A stretch of 6,678 bases of DNA from contig JAFUNW010000136.1 of assembly GCA_017472905.1 (NCBI GenBank), forward strand, positions 1-6,678, in the 5' to 3' direction. Under the pieces are notes generated by a model. The model worked only from the letters and a program-made list of their open reading frames with translations. It was not told where the DNA came from and ran no database searches. The number at the start of each line of letters is the position of its first letter. Positions within the stretch are counted from its first letter, which is position 1. This stretch comes from Bacteroidaceae bacterium (lineage in GTDB: Bacteria > Bacteroidota > Bacteroidia > Bacteroidales > Bacteroidaceae). This document shows positions 1 through 6,353 of this stretch, one piece after another. The translations under genes and the position numbers were made by a program.

Positions 1-1782
1 CATGGGGTCGGTAACTCCACTGCGGCGATAATTCTCCACTCCCCGAAAGTGAGTATTGGTATCCGAGAAGATAATCTTCACACCTCCAGAACTGACACGT
101 TTACCTGTTCCGGGACGTTCACGCCAATAATCATACCAACGAACTACATTTTCTATTGTGAAAGAGTCTTGGTTATGGTTGTATGCCCGTGCATCAACCT
201 TTTTCTTCATCTGATTGGTCGCTGCAGAACGGAACGAATTGTTCCCCTCGCCATTTTTGTGATAGGGATAGGAATATTCATCCCAATATTTACGCAAGCC
301 CTCATCGCGACAATACTCCATTGCCCACATCGGATGATGAGCACTCTTGTTAATATAAAGCATCTCTCCCCCATACTCCGCTTCGCGTATGTCTAGCATC
401 TCACGCGAACCGATAGCCCGTCCTCCATGTGGGTCATATTGGTCTCGAATCGCTTTCATCTCCAACATGTGTTCACGACTGATTGATTCATTGCCGCACT
501 CATAAAAGATTATACTCGGATTATTACGGTTATAGATTATTGCATCGCGCATCAGCTCCGTACGCTGTTCCCATTGACGTCCTTGACGGTCTTTTTCTGC
601 ATCACCGGCAGGCATGGCTTGCAACAAACCTACACGATCGCACGATTCTACGTCCTGTTTCCAAGGACAAATGTGCATCCATCTTACCAAATTGGCATTA
701 CCCTCTACCATCATCCCGTTACTATAATCACTCAACCAAGCCGGTACACTCATTCCTACACCCGGCCATTCATTACTGGTTCGCTGTGCAAAACCTTTCA
801 TTTGAATCACACGGTCGTTCAGCCAGATTTTTCCATCGGCAAAACGAGTCTTACGAAAACCGGTTCGAGTCAGAACCTCGTCCATCGGCATTCCTTCTAC
901 GAGTAAGGTTGTTTTCACTGTATACAAATAACCATAACCCCAACTCCAGAAATGAAGACTATCTACTTCTGCTTCTGCTTTTAACGTAACAGTCGCTCCC
1001 GGATTGACAATCGTTTTCTCTCCTTCAAAGGTCTTTACCGTCACCCCTTCGCGATTCAATATCTCTACCCGATAAACAATTTCTTTCGCACGTTTGTATT
1101 CGTTCTTCACCTCCGACTCGGCATGAATCACAGCCTTACGCGATTTTACCCGAATGTCATCGGCATAGATATAAACTCCGGTTGTCTTCAAGTTACTATA
1201 CAACGGGAGAGTTTGATAAAGCTTATCCGTCACATGCAACCACACATTCTTGGGAATTCCCCCATAGTTGGCATTGAAATTCCGGTCGCTCCATTGATAT
1301 TTCGTATTGGTAGAACGTTCGCGATAATTCCAATTGTTATCAATGCGGACAGCCAATACATTCTCCTTACCATATTTAATATAAGGTGTCAAGTCGAAGC
1401 CTACAGCCATCGCACCATTTTCATGCAAACCTAGATAATGGCCATTGATATAGAAATCTCCCCCTTGACGTACTCCCTCAAATTCAATGAAAACTTTTTT
1501 TCCTTTATTTTCTTTGGGCAAACGGAAATGTTTCCGATACCACACAATTGTATCTGTCAATTCATCAATCGCCAAACGAAAAGCTTCATCTTCATTAAAC
1601 GGACGAGGCAAAGTTACCCGTTTCCACTCTCCATCCGGATAGTCTACATTCTTAGCATCTGAAAAATCTCCAACCTGCATCAACCAATCCGGATTGAAAT
1701 TGTATTTGTCTCGCACATTCAAAGCAACAATCTGCAGACATCCCACAAACAACAACAAAAGGCTATAAAACAGTTTTCTCAT
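1..1782 (-). CDS. Secreted glycoside hydrolase family 2 enzyme (beta-galactosidase-like), C-terminus beyond window
   Basis: The minus-strand frame is open from an ATG at 1782-1780 to the left edge: 594 codons, no stop, so the gene is partial at its 3' end. Residues 1-20 form a signal peptide (MRKLFYSLLLLFVGCLQIVA), probably cut after Ala20, so the enzyme is exported. Residues about 45-186 form the GH2 sugar-binding jelly roll (WYRKHFRLP, FEGVRQGGDFYING, NGAMAVGFDLTPYI), about 196-305 an Ig-like beta sandwich, and from about 308 the catalytic TIM barrel. YECGNE places the acid/base at Glu432. PMWAMEYCRDEGLRKYWDEY matches the GH2 pattern P-x-x-x-x-E-Y followed by YWD, which makes Glu489 the likely nucleophile. 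The usual GVNRHEHHP-like stretch reads GFAQRTSNEWP (330-340), so the substrate may not be lactose-type; GH2 also covers beta-mannosidases, glucuronidases and others. It is divergent from the blaI-like gene, and no transporter or susCD genes are visible. The family is certain, the substrate unknown. Confidence 0.93.
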   Translation of the reverse strand, partial: MRKLFYSLLLLFVGCLQIVALNVRDKYNFNPDWLMQVGDFSDAKNVDYPDGEWKRVTLPRPFNEDEAFRLAIDELTDTIVWYRKHFRLPKENKGKKVFIEFEGVRQGGDFYINGHYLGLHENGAMAVGFDLTPYIKYGKENVLAVRIDNNWNYRERSTNTKYQWSDRNFNANYGGIPKNVWLHVTDKLYQTLPLYSNLKTTGVYIYADDIRVKSRKAVIHAESEVKNEYKRAKEIVYRVEILNREGVTVKTFEGEKTIVNPGATVTLKAEAEVDSLHFWSWGYGYLYTVKTTLLVEGMPMDEVLTRTGFRKTRFADGKIWLNDRVIQMKGFAQRTSNEWPGVGMSVPAWLSDYSNGMMVEGNANLVRWMHICPWKQDVESCDRVGLLQAMPAGDAEKDRQGRQWEQRTELMRDAIIYNRNNPSIIFYECGNESISREHMLEMKAIRDQYDPHGGRAIGSREMLDIREAEYGGEMLYINKSAHHPMWAMEYCRDEGLRKYWDEYSYPYHKNGEGNNSFRSAATNQMKKKVDARAYNHNQDSFTIENVVRWYDYWRERPGTGKRVSSGGVKIIFSDTNTHFRGVENYRRSGVTDPM

Positions 1783-1816
1783 GTTATACACATTTTTTTA
1801 ATTCATAATTGACCGC

Positions 1817-1851
1817 AAATTTACACAAATAAAACTCTTTTTACCACAAAA
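1817..1851 (-). promoter_or_regulatory. Candidate Bacteroides-type promoter of the GH2 gene
   Basis: Read on the minus strand, TAAATTTG (1824-1817) matches the Bacteroides -7 consensus TAnnTTTG, and TTTG (1851-1848) could be the -33 element. The 23-bp spacer is slightly longer than the usual roughly 19-21. Transcription would begin near 1811 and leave a leader of about 28 nt, which is A-rich just before the ATG and has no Shine-Dalgarno sequence. Confidence 0.5.
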
Positions 1852-1875
1852 TTGACTTTTTATCATTAAAATTAT

Positions 1876-1895
1876 GCTTAAACATGACATTAAGC
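1876..1895. repeat. Short inverted repeat in the divergent intergenic region
   Basis: GCTTAA (1876-1881) and TTAAGC (1890-1895) form a perfect 6-bp inverted repeat with an 8-nt centre. It lies upstream of the candidate GH2 promoter, where an activator could bind. There is no T-tract, so a terminator is unlikely. Such a short repeat can occur by chance in AT-rich DNA. Confidence 0.25.
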
Positions 1896-1964
1896 TTCCC
1901 ACAAGTAGGTATAAGCAACTTTGGAAAAAGAAAATTCATGGATTAAGATTAATTAACGACACAT

Positions 1965-1999
1965 TTTGTTTAATGAACTAAAACTTTTAGTTACATTTG
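1965..1999 (+). promoter_or_regulatory. Candidate promoter of the blaI-M56 operon
   Basis: TACATTTG (1992-1999) is a perfect match to the Bacteroides -7 consensus TAnnTTTG. Upstream, TTTG at 1965-1968 (23-bp spacer) or the imperfect TTTA at 1969-1972 (19-bp spacer) may serve as the -33 element. Transcription would start near 2005, about 25 nt before the ATG at 2031. The leader is AT-rich and ends in an A-rich stretch (AGAAAAAGAG) next to the start codon. Confidence 0.6.
1976..1992. promoter_or_regulatory. Probable BlaI-family operator (17-bp palindrome)
   Basis: AACTAAAA-C-TTTTAGTT is a perfect palindrome with 8-bp arms and a single central base. It fills the space between the candidate -33 and -7 elements and shares its last two bases with the start of the -7 element, so a bound dimer would block RNA polymerase. 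BlaI/MecI/CopY repressors bind dyads of this size with ACTA/TAGT- or TACA/TGTA-like half sites and commonly repress their own operon. Assignment to the adjacent repressor is inferred from position and symmetry. Confidence 0.65.
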
Positions 2000-2030
2000 C
2001 AGCAGACAACATATTATAATAGAAAAAGAG

Positions 2031-2393
2031 ATGAAATCACTTACAAACAAAGAAGAAGAAATCATGACCCTTTTCTGGAAAAGAGGCCCTTTATTCGTAA
2101 AAGAAATACTTGAAACATTCGATGATCCCAAACCACACATCAATACAGTTTCCACCAACGTCAGAAGTCTGGAAGAAAAAGGATTTGTCGGGCATCGGGC
2201 TTACGGGACAACCTATCAATACTATCCGATAATCAGTAAACAGGAATATCAGAAACGAGCATTGAAAGGAGTTATCAACAAATACTTCAACAGTTCTTAT
2301 CTCGGATTGGTATCTTCATTGGTCAAAGAAGAAGAAATATCCATCGAAGAACTCAAAGCCCTCATTCGCCAAGTAGAAGAGTCGGATAAATAA
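2031..2393 (+). CDS. BlaI/MecI/CopY-family transcriptional repressor
   Basis: This is a 120-residue cytoplasmic DNA-binding protein of the length normal for the BlaI/MecI family. Residues about 4-66 form the winged helix-turn-helix: LTNKEEEIMTLFWKRGP is the typical first helix, INTVSTNVRSLEEKGFV (37-53) holds the recognition helix, and GTTYQYYPIIS (59-69) is the wing leading to the dimerisation part. Residues 71-119 are the helical dimerisation domain (FNSSYLGLVSSLVKEEEIS). In staphylococcal BlaI/MecI the protein is inactivated by cleavage at an Asn-Phe bond in this region; by eye alignment the equivalent here is about Ser96-Leu97, so the cut site, if any, differs. The gene is followed after 38 nt by the M56 peptidase gene, the expected partner. 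It probably represses its own operon through the 1976-1992 palindrome. Other targets are unknown, and no beta-lactamase gene lies in the window. Confidence 0.95.
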   Translation: MKSLTNKEEEIMTLFWKRGPLFVKEILETFDDPKPHINTVSTNVRSLEEKGFVGHRAYGTTYQYYPIISKQEYQKRALKGVINKYFNSSYLGLVSSLVKEEEISIEELKALIRQVEESDK

Positions 2394-2431
2394 GAAAATA
2401 CACCTTATTTATATATAATAATAACAACATT

Positions 2432-5137
2432 ATGGAAGCATTCTTTCTTTACCTAATGAAATCGGTGTTCTGTCTGGCACTTTTCTATCCGTTTTATATG
2501 CTATTGATGAGCCGCGAAACCTTCCATCGCTTCAATAGAGTGGCATTAATCGGTATATTGCTAGCCTCTTTGGTTATACCTGTTTGCCGCATAACCACCC
2601 AACACCCTATGCTCATCAATGAATTATACCAACGATGGGAAAGTTGGCTCACCGGAGCTACCACTTTCGCAGAACAAGATACAAGTATGGGAATCATCCT
2701 TGAAGAAGATTGGAATGCTGAAATCATAACAGAAACATCCGCCATAGACTCCCCAACTCAACCTACATTCTTAGAAATGTCTCAAGTACATTGGAGCGAT
2801 ATACTCTTTCTGGTCTATCTCATTGGTATTCTATTTTTTCTGGTCCGCCATCTTTTATCATTTATCCGTCTACGAAAACTGATAATCAATGGCAAGAAAA
2901 GTATATTACCCAACGGTATTTGTCTCATACTGCACAACAACCAGGAACTCGCAGCTTTCAGTTGGATGAAATACATCGTCATCTCCGAAGATGATTATAA
3001 GGAAAATGGTCAACAGATACTCGCACACGAATCTGCCCACATCAACAACCGTCATTCGTGGGACTTGTTGTTGGTTGAGGGATGCGTCATAGCACAATGG
3101 ATGAACCCCATTGCATGGCTACTGAAGATTGAATTGCAAAATATTCATGAATATGAAGCGGACGAAACTGTAATCAAACAAGGCATTGATGCAAAACAAT
3201 ATCAATTATTAATTATTAAAAAGGCCGTTGGCGCAAGGCTCTACTCTCTTGCCAACAGCCTAAATCACAGTTCACTTAAAAAAAGAATAACTATGATGAT
3301 GAAAAAAAAGTCAAACCCTTGGGCACGGTTGAAGTATCTGTATGTACTCCCGTTGGCAGCTCTATCGTTAGCTGCATTCGCCTATTCCGGTAGTTCAAAG
3401 CCGGGAACAGAGATTTTGAATGGCAAAATTAACGATTTATCGGCTTCCTCAAAAACCGAAGACGTTAAAAGTATTGAAACGACACATTCTGAAAAGTTGC
3501 TGGACTTCAAGTGCAAAATAGTTCATGCACAAACCGGCAAGCCATTACATGGAGCAAATGTTATCATTGAAAATACCGGCAACGGCACTGTTTCAGACAC
3601 AGAAGGAAACATCCGGTTGGAAGTAGAAGAGGGAAAAACCATCCGTATTTCCTATATCGGTATGAAGACTTTGAAAATCATAGCTTCTGAAAAGAATCAA
3701 GGAAAAACCTTTGAACTGGATGAAGAAATAGCTGAAATGGCTGAAGAAATAACGGTCAAAGGTTTCTCTAATGCCGACATCAAACCTACTCCGACAAACA
3801 ACAATGCCTCTAATCAAACGGACAACAAGAAACAAGACAAAGCTTCCAAAGAGAGATATGCCGTACATGTAGATGGTTTAGGGAACTATTCATTCGGTCC
3901 ACAAAACGGCACTATAAAGAAAGGTTCGTTAGACGAAATGGCCAATGATTTCCAAACATTCCGAGACAAACTTCAAGCCAACGGTAACGGAGATCACTTA
4001 ACCGTACAAATTGTTGCCGAGAAAAATACTCCCCAAGAGAGTATTGACAAGCTAAAGGAAAGGCTTCGCACGCTTTATGCCCTACAAATCAATTATAGTG
4101 TTAAACGCGATGAAGTATTTATGGTCGTAGAACAAATGCCGGAATACCCGGGAGGGATGGCAGCATTGATGAAGTTCATCGCACAAAACATCCGTTATCC
4201 GAAAGAGGCACAAGAAAAAGGAATTCAAGGACGTGTCATCGTACAAGTGACCATTGACGAAACCGGTAAAATCAACAACCCAACTATCGTCAAAAGTATT
4301 TCACCTGAACTAGATGCCGAAGCCATACGAATAGTCAAAGCTATGCCAAACTGGATACCGGGTAAACAAAGAGGGAAAGCCGTCAGCGTAAAATATACCC
4401 TACCTTTAAATTTTTCCTTGAGTACAGGGGAGAAAAAAGAACAGAAACGAACAATTAAAAAGCAAGACGAAAACGGAGTATCTCTATTCCCTGATAAAAT
4501 GCCGGAATTTCCCGGTGGGAATAGTGCTTTAATGAATTATCTTGCTAAAAACATCCGTTATCCGAAGAATGCACAAAAGGAGGGAATTCAAGGCCGCGTC
4601 ATTGTTCAGTTTGTAGTAGATAAGACCGGGAAAATAACCAACCCCAAGGCCATACGAAACGTTTCACCAGAACTAGATGCCGAAGCCATACGAGTTGTAT
4701 CCACTATGCCGACATGGAAACCAGGAGAAGAAAAAGGGGAAAAAGTTGATGTTCGTTTTACATTACCCATACAATTTCGCTTACATAATCCACAGAAAAA
4801 GACATCAACCTCCTCTAATGAAGAGGTTTTCATGATCGTAGAACAAATGCCGGAATTTCCCGGAGGTATGGTAGCATTGAATAAATTTATTTCCAGTCAA
4901 TTGGAATATCCCAAAGTGGCACATGAAAATGGCATCAGCGGACGTGTCATTGTACAAACAATCATTACGAAAGAAGGAAAGATTACAGACCCCAAAGTAG
5001 TCAAAAGCGTTTCACCGGAATTGGATGCAGAAGCTCTACGGGTTGTTAAATTAATGCCGAACTGGAATCCCGGCAAACAAAGAGGAATAGCCGTAAATGT
5101 AAAGTACAACATCCCATTTACATTTAGCTTGCAATAA
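2432..5137 (+). CDS. M56 (BlaR1-type) membrane metallopeptidase with receptor-plug-like, ExbD-like and three TonB C-terminal domains
   Basis: This 901-residue inner-membrane protein is the probable sensor-protease for the upstream repressor. Membrane segments lie at about 5-26, 36-53, 124-145 and 302-318. The zinc protease motif H199-E-S-A-H203 and the likely third ligand Glu240 (HEYEADE, 239-245) fall between segments 3 and 4, facing the cytoplasm as in BlaR1; charge distribution fits (RETFHRFNR after segment 1, KKK and R-x-K before segment 4). Residues 319-901 should be periplasmic. Residues about 358-445 resemble the carboxypeptidase-regulatory-like domain found at the N-terminus of TonB-dependent receptors (TGKPLHGANVIIENTGNG, DTEGNIRLEV, ISYIGMKTL). 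A polar linker rich in Asn, Lys and Thr follows (446-475). Residues 476-558 resemble the ExbD periplasmic domain. Three TonB C-terminal domains follow at 561-664, 683-785 and 798-901, each with MPE-[YF]-PGG, YPK-x-A, G-x-x-GRVIVQ, SPELDAEA and P-x-W-x-PG. No penicillin-binding domain is present. Start: the ATG at 2432, 38 nt after the repressor, with no Shine-Dalgarno. The protease role is well supported; the signal sensed is unknown. Confidence 0.93.
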   Translation: MEAFFLYLMKSVFCLALFYPFYMLLMSRETFHRFNRVALIGILLASLVIPVCRITTQHPMLINELYQRWESWLTGATTFAEQDTSMGIILEEDWNAEIITETSAIDSPTQPTFLEMSQVHWSDILFLVYLIGILFFLVRHLLSFIRLRKLIINGKKSILPNGICLILHNNQELAAFSWMKYIVISEDDYKENGQQILAHESAHINNRHSWDLLLVEGCVIAQWMNPIAWLLKIELQNIHEYEADETVIKQGIDAKQYQLLIIKKAVGARLYSLANSLNHSSLKKRITMMMKKKSNPWARLKYLYVLPLAALSLAAFAYSGSSKPGTEILNGKINDLSASSKTEDVKSIETTHSEKLLDFKCKIVHAQTGKPLHGANVIIENTGNGTVSDTEGNIRLEVEEGKTIRISYIGMKTLKIIASEKNQGKTFELDEEIAEMAEEITVKGFSNADIKPTPTNNNASNQTDNKKQDKASKERYAVHVDGLGNYSFGPQNGTIKKGSLDEMANDFQTFRDKLQANGNGDHLTVQIVAEKNTPQESIDKLKERLRTLYALQINYSVKRDEVFMVVEQMPEYPGGMAALMKFIAQNIRYPKEAQEKGIQGRVIVQVTIDETGKINNPTIVKSISPELDAEAIRIVKAMPNWIPGKQRGKAVSVKYTLPLNFSLSTGEKKEQKRTIKKQDENGVSLFPDKMPEFPGGNSALMNYLAKNIRYPKNAQKEGIQGRVIVQFVVDKTGKITNPKAIRNVSPELDAEAIRVVSTMPTWKPGEEKGEKVDVRFTLPIQFRLHNPQKKTSTSSNEEVFMIVEQMPEFPGGMVALNKFISSQLEYPKVAHENGISGRVIVQTIITKEGKITDPKVVKSVSPELDAEALRVVKLMPNWNPGKQRGIAVNVKYNIPFTFSLQ
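4112..5134 (+). repeat. Three tandem TonB C-terminal domain repeats inside the M56 gene
   Basis: Repeat units lie at 4112-4423, 4478-4786 and 4823-5134, each about 103-104 codons, separated by short Lys- or Ser/Thr-rich linkers. Similarity persists in DNA: units 1 and 2 share identical runs of 19 nt (4185-4203 and 4548-4566) and 24 nt (4307-4330 and 4670-4693), while units 1 and 3 share a 21-nt run (4125-4145 and 4836-4856). They arose by internal duplication of a TonB_C domain. Confidence 0.93.
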
Positions 5138-5203
5138 ACAAAAAACATTAATCCAATTTGTTTATAATTAGACGCTCATAAACATAAAGAAGGAGCATAT
5201 AAA

Positions 5204-5232
5204 AAGCCCCCCAAAGTATTTTTGGGGGGCTT
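5204..5232. terminator. Convergent intrinsic terminator
   Basis: A perfect 12-bp stem (AAGCCCCCCAAA, 5204-5215, with TTTGGGGGGCTT, 5221-5232) encloses a 5-nt loop, GTATT. It lies between the convergent M56 gene (ends 5137) and DUF4252 gene (ends 5271). Read leftward the stem is followed by CTTTTTATAT, a good U-tract; read rightward the tail TTATGAAATT is weaker. It should therefore stop the sigma-factor operon well and the blaI-M56 operon at least partly. The rest of 5138-5270 shows nothing recognisable. Confidence 0.88.
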
Positions 5233-5270
5233 ATGAAATTCGCAATTTGTAAAATTTGTACCTAGAACTA

Positions 5271-5867
5271 TTATTTATTTACGCCTTCCATGTTGACCAC
5301 ATCCTTCAGTTCTTCTAGCGTCAAGGTTCCTCTAAAAACCATTACTGTCAATTGCACACAATCTTTACGATATAATAAGAACTCACGTTTCTTCCGTGCT
5401 TTTAATTCTTTTGTACAAATAATGATCATTTCTTCTCCGGACTTCATGCGCATCAATTCTTCATATCCATTTTCTATAGTAACGATTGCCTCCAACTCTG
5501 CTTGCAAGTTGGTATACGCGCTATTTTTACGATGCTTGCAAGTTAATATTTGCAGATTATCCAATTTACTAATCTTACTGGAAAGATCCACATCATCCAT
5601 TTTAATATTCGGAGCCATATTGAGCATCGCTTTGGATATATAAACGTGGGTTACATCCTCCATGCCTGCATATTTATCAATCAGACGATCCAAATCTTTC
5701 ACTTTATCATCCTGCTTGTCAGAAGAACCATTCGGCATATAAACAGAGACAGACGAGGATGATTCACTTTTTTCATTTGAGAAACATTGTCCGGCATCAA
5801 TAAAAGAGAAGAGTCCACACAATAAAAGAGTCCGAAGATAAAAAGTATAACAATTCATATTTCTCAT
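5271..5867 (-). CDS. Exported DUF4252-family protein
   Basis: This 198-residue protein has an N-terminal signal peptide (hydrophobic core about residues 12-23, LRTLLLCGLFSFIDA), probably cut between 25 and 30; no convincing lipobox is visible. A low-complexity Ser/Asp/Lys stretch (31-57) precedes the domain at about 58-192, with features I associate with DUF4252: YISKAMLNM, LSSKISKLDNLQIL (95-108), a middle strand (EEMIIICTKE) and a C-terminal VMVFRGTLTLEELKDVV. The biochemical function of the family is unknown. In Bacteroidetes such genes often follow an ECF sigma factor and a small membrane anti-sigma-like gene, as here, so a role as envelope sensor or output of that module is plausible but inferred. 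It starts 15 nt after the preceding stop; AGGGA lies 7 nt before the first ATG (5867), which favours that start over the ATG three codons later. Confidence 0.85.
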   Translation of the reverse strand: MRNMNCYTFYLRTLLLCGLFSFIDAGQCFSNEKSESSSSVSVYMPNGSSDKQDDKVKDLDRLIDKYAGMEDVTHVYISKAMLNMAPNIKMDDVDLSSKISKLDNLQILTCKHRKNSAYTNLQAELEAIVTIENGYEELMRMKSGEEMIIICTKELKARKKREFLLYRKDCVQLTVMVFRGTLTLEELKDVVNMEGVNK

Positions 5868-5882
5868 ATTTAAATCCCTATT

Positions 5883-6353
5883 TCAATATTCCAATATCGA
5901 TAATTCATTTTCTACATAGGCTAACCCATTATTCAAATCTGTTGAAAACAGAAGCAATGCCTTGTATGCCTCCTGATAAGCCTCTTCCGGAGTGGCGCAA
6001 GTATCCTTAAACACAGGTTTTTCAGTCCGAAAGAACTCATATAAGCCTAAAGAGACTACCAGCAATACGGTCGCGGCAATCCCCGAAATTCGTCCAAAAT
6101 GGAACCGTTCTTTTCTCTTTGAAGACGTCCCTCTTTTATTTGCCAGTTTCTCATCCAAACGTTTTTCCCAACCTTCGGGAATCGGAATATCCTTACTTAT
6201 TTCAGTACAAGCCTTAAAAAGAATGGCATCTGCTTTAAATTCATCCGCTACATCTCCACGACTAAAAAAAGAATGCAACTGTTCTTCCTCTGCAATCGTG
6301 GTTTCTCCGTTATAATAACGTTTCAACAGTATTCTAATTTCATCGTTTTTCAT
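5883..6353 (-). CDS. Single-pass membrane anti-sigma-factor-like protein
   Basis: This 156-residue protein has one membrane segment at about 89-106 (ISGIAATVLLVVSLGLYE), preceded by a strongly basic stretch (NKRGTSSKRKERF, 72-84), which places the N-terminus in the cytoplasm. The N-terminal part, LLKRYYNGETTIAEEEQLHSFF (9-30; split as LLKRYYNGETT and IAEEEQLHSFF), has the pattern common to Bacteroidetes anti-sigma-like proteins, without the His-Cys zinc motif of zinc anti-sigma factors. The periplasmic tail carries DTCATPEEAYQEAYKALLLF (117-136), a motif I recognise from proteins encoded beside DUF4252 genes. Its start overlaps the end of the sigma factor gene by 14 nt, which suggests translational coupling and balanced amounts of the two proteins. 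It probably binds and holds the sigma factor until a periplasmic signal; this role is inferred from position, topology and N-terminal pattern. Confidence 0.78.
   Translation of the reverse strand: MKNDEIRILLKRYYNGETTIAEEEQLHSFFSRGDVADEFKADAILFKACTEISKDIPIPEGWEKRLDEKLANKRGTSSKRKERFHFGRISGIAATVLLVVSLGLYEFFRTEKPVFKDTCATPEEAYQEAYKALLLFSTDLNNGLAYVENELSILEY

Noticed and set aside
483..989. Plus-strand open frames across 49-1662, including one of 168 codons
   Set aside because: They lie opposite the continuous GH2 frame, have low-complexity or unfamiliar sequence (ends in a poly-Leu run) and no recognisable domain; they are shadows of the minus-strand gene.
1735..1746. Possible lipobox (FVGC) in the GH2 signal peptide
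   Set aside because: Phe at -3 is atypical and no Ser/Asp-rich export signal follows the Cys; cleavage by signal peptidase I after IVA fits better, though a lipoprotein is not excluded.
1876..1895. Inverted repeat as a terminator or riboswitch element
   Set aside because: The stem is only 6 bp of AT-rich sequence with no U-tract, and it lies upstream of both candidate transcription starts.
2432..5137. Beta-lactam resistance sensor (true BlaR1)
   Set aside because: The protease part matches, but there is no penicillin-binding domain (no S-x-x-K/KTG arrangement in a transpeptidase-like fold) and no beta-lactamase gene nearby, so a resistance role is not supported.
4606..5148. Minus-strand open frames opposite the TonB_C repeats
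   Set aside because: They resemble each other only because the repeats on the other strand do; no domain, signal or context supports them.
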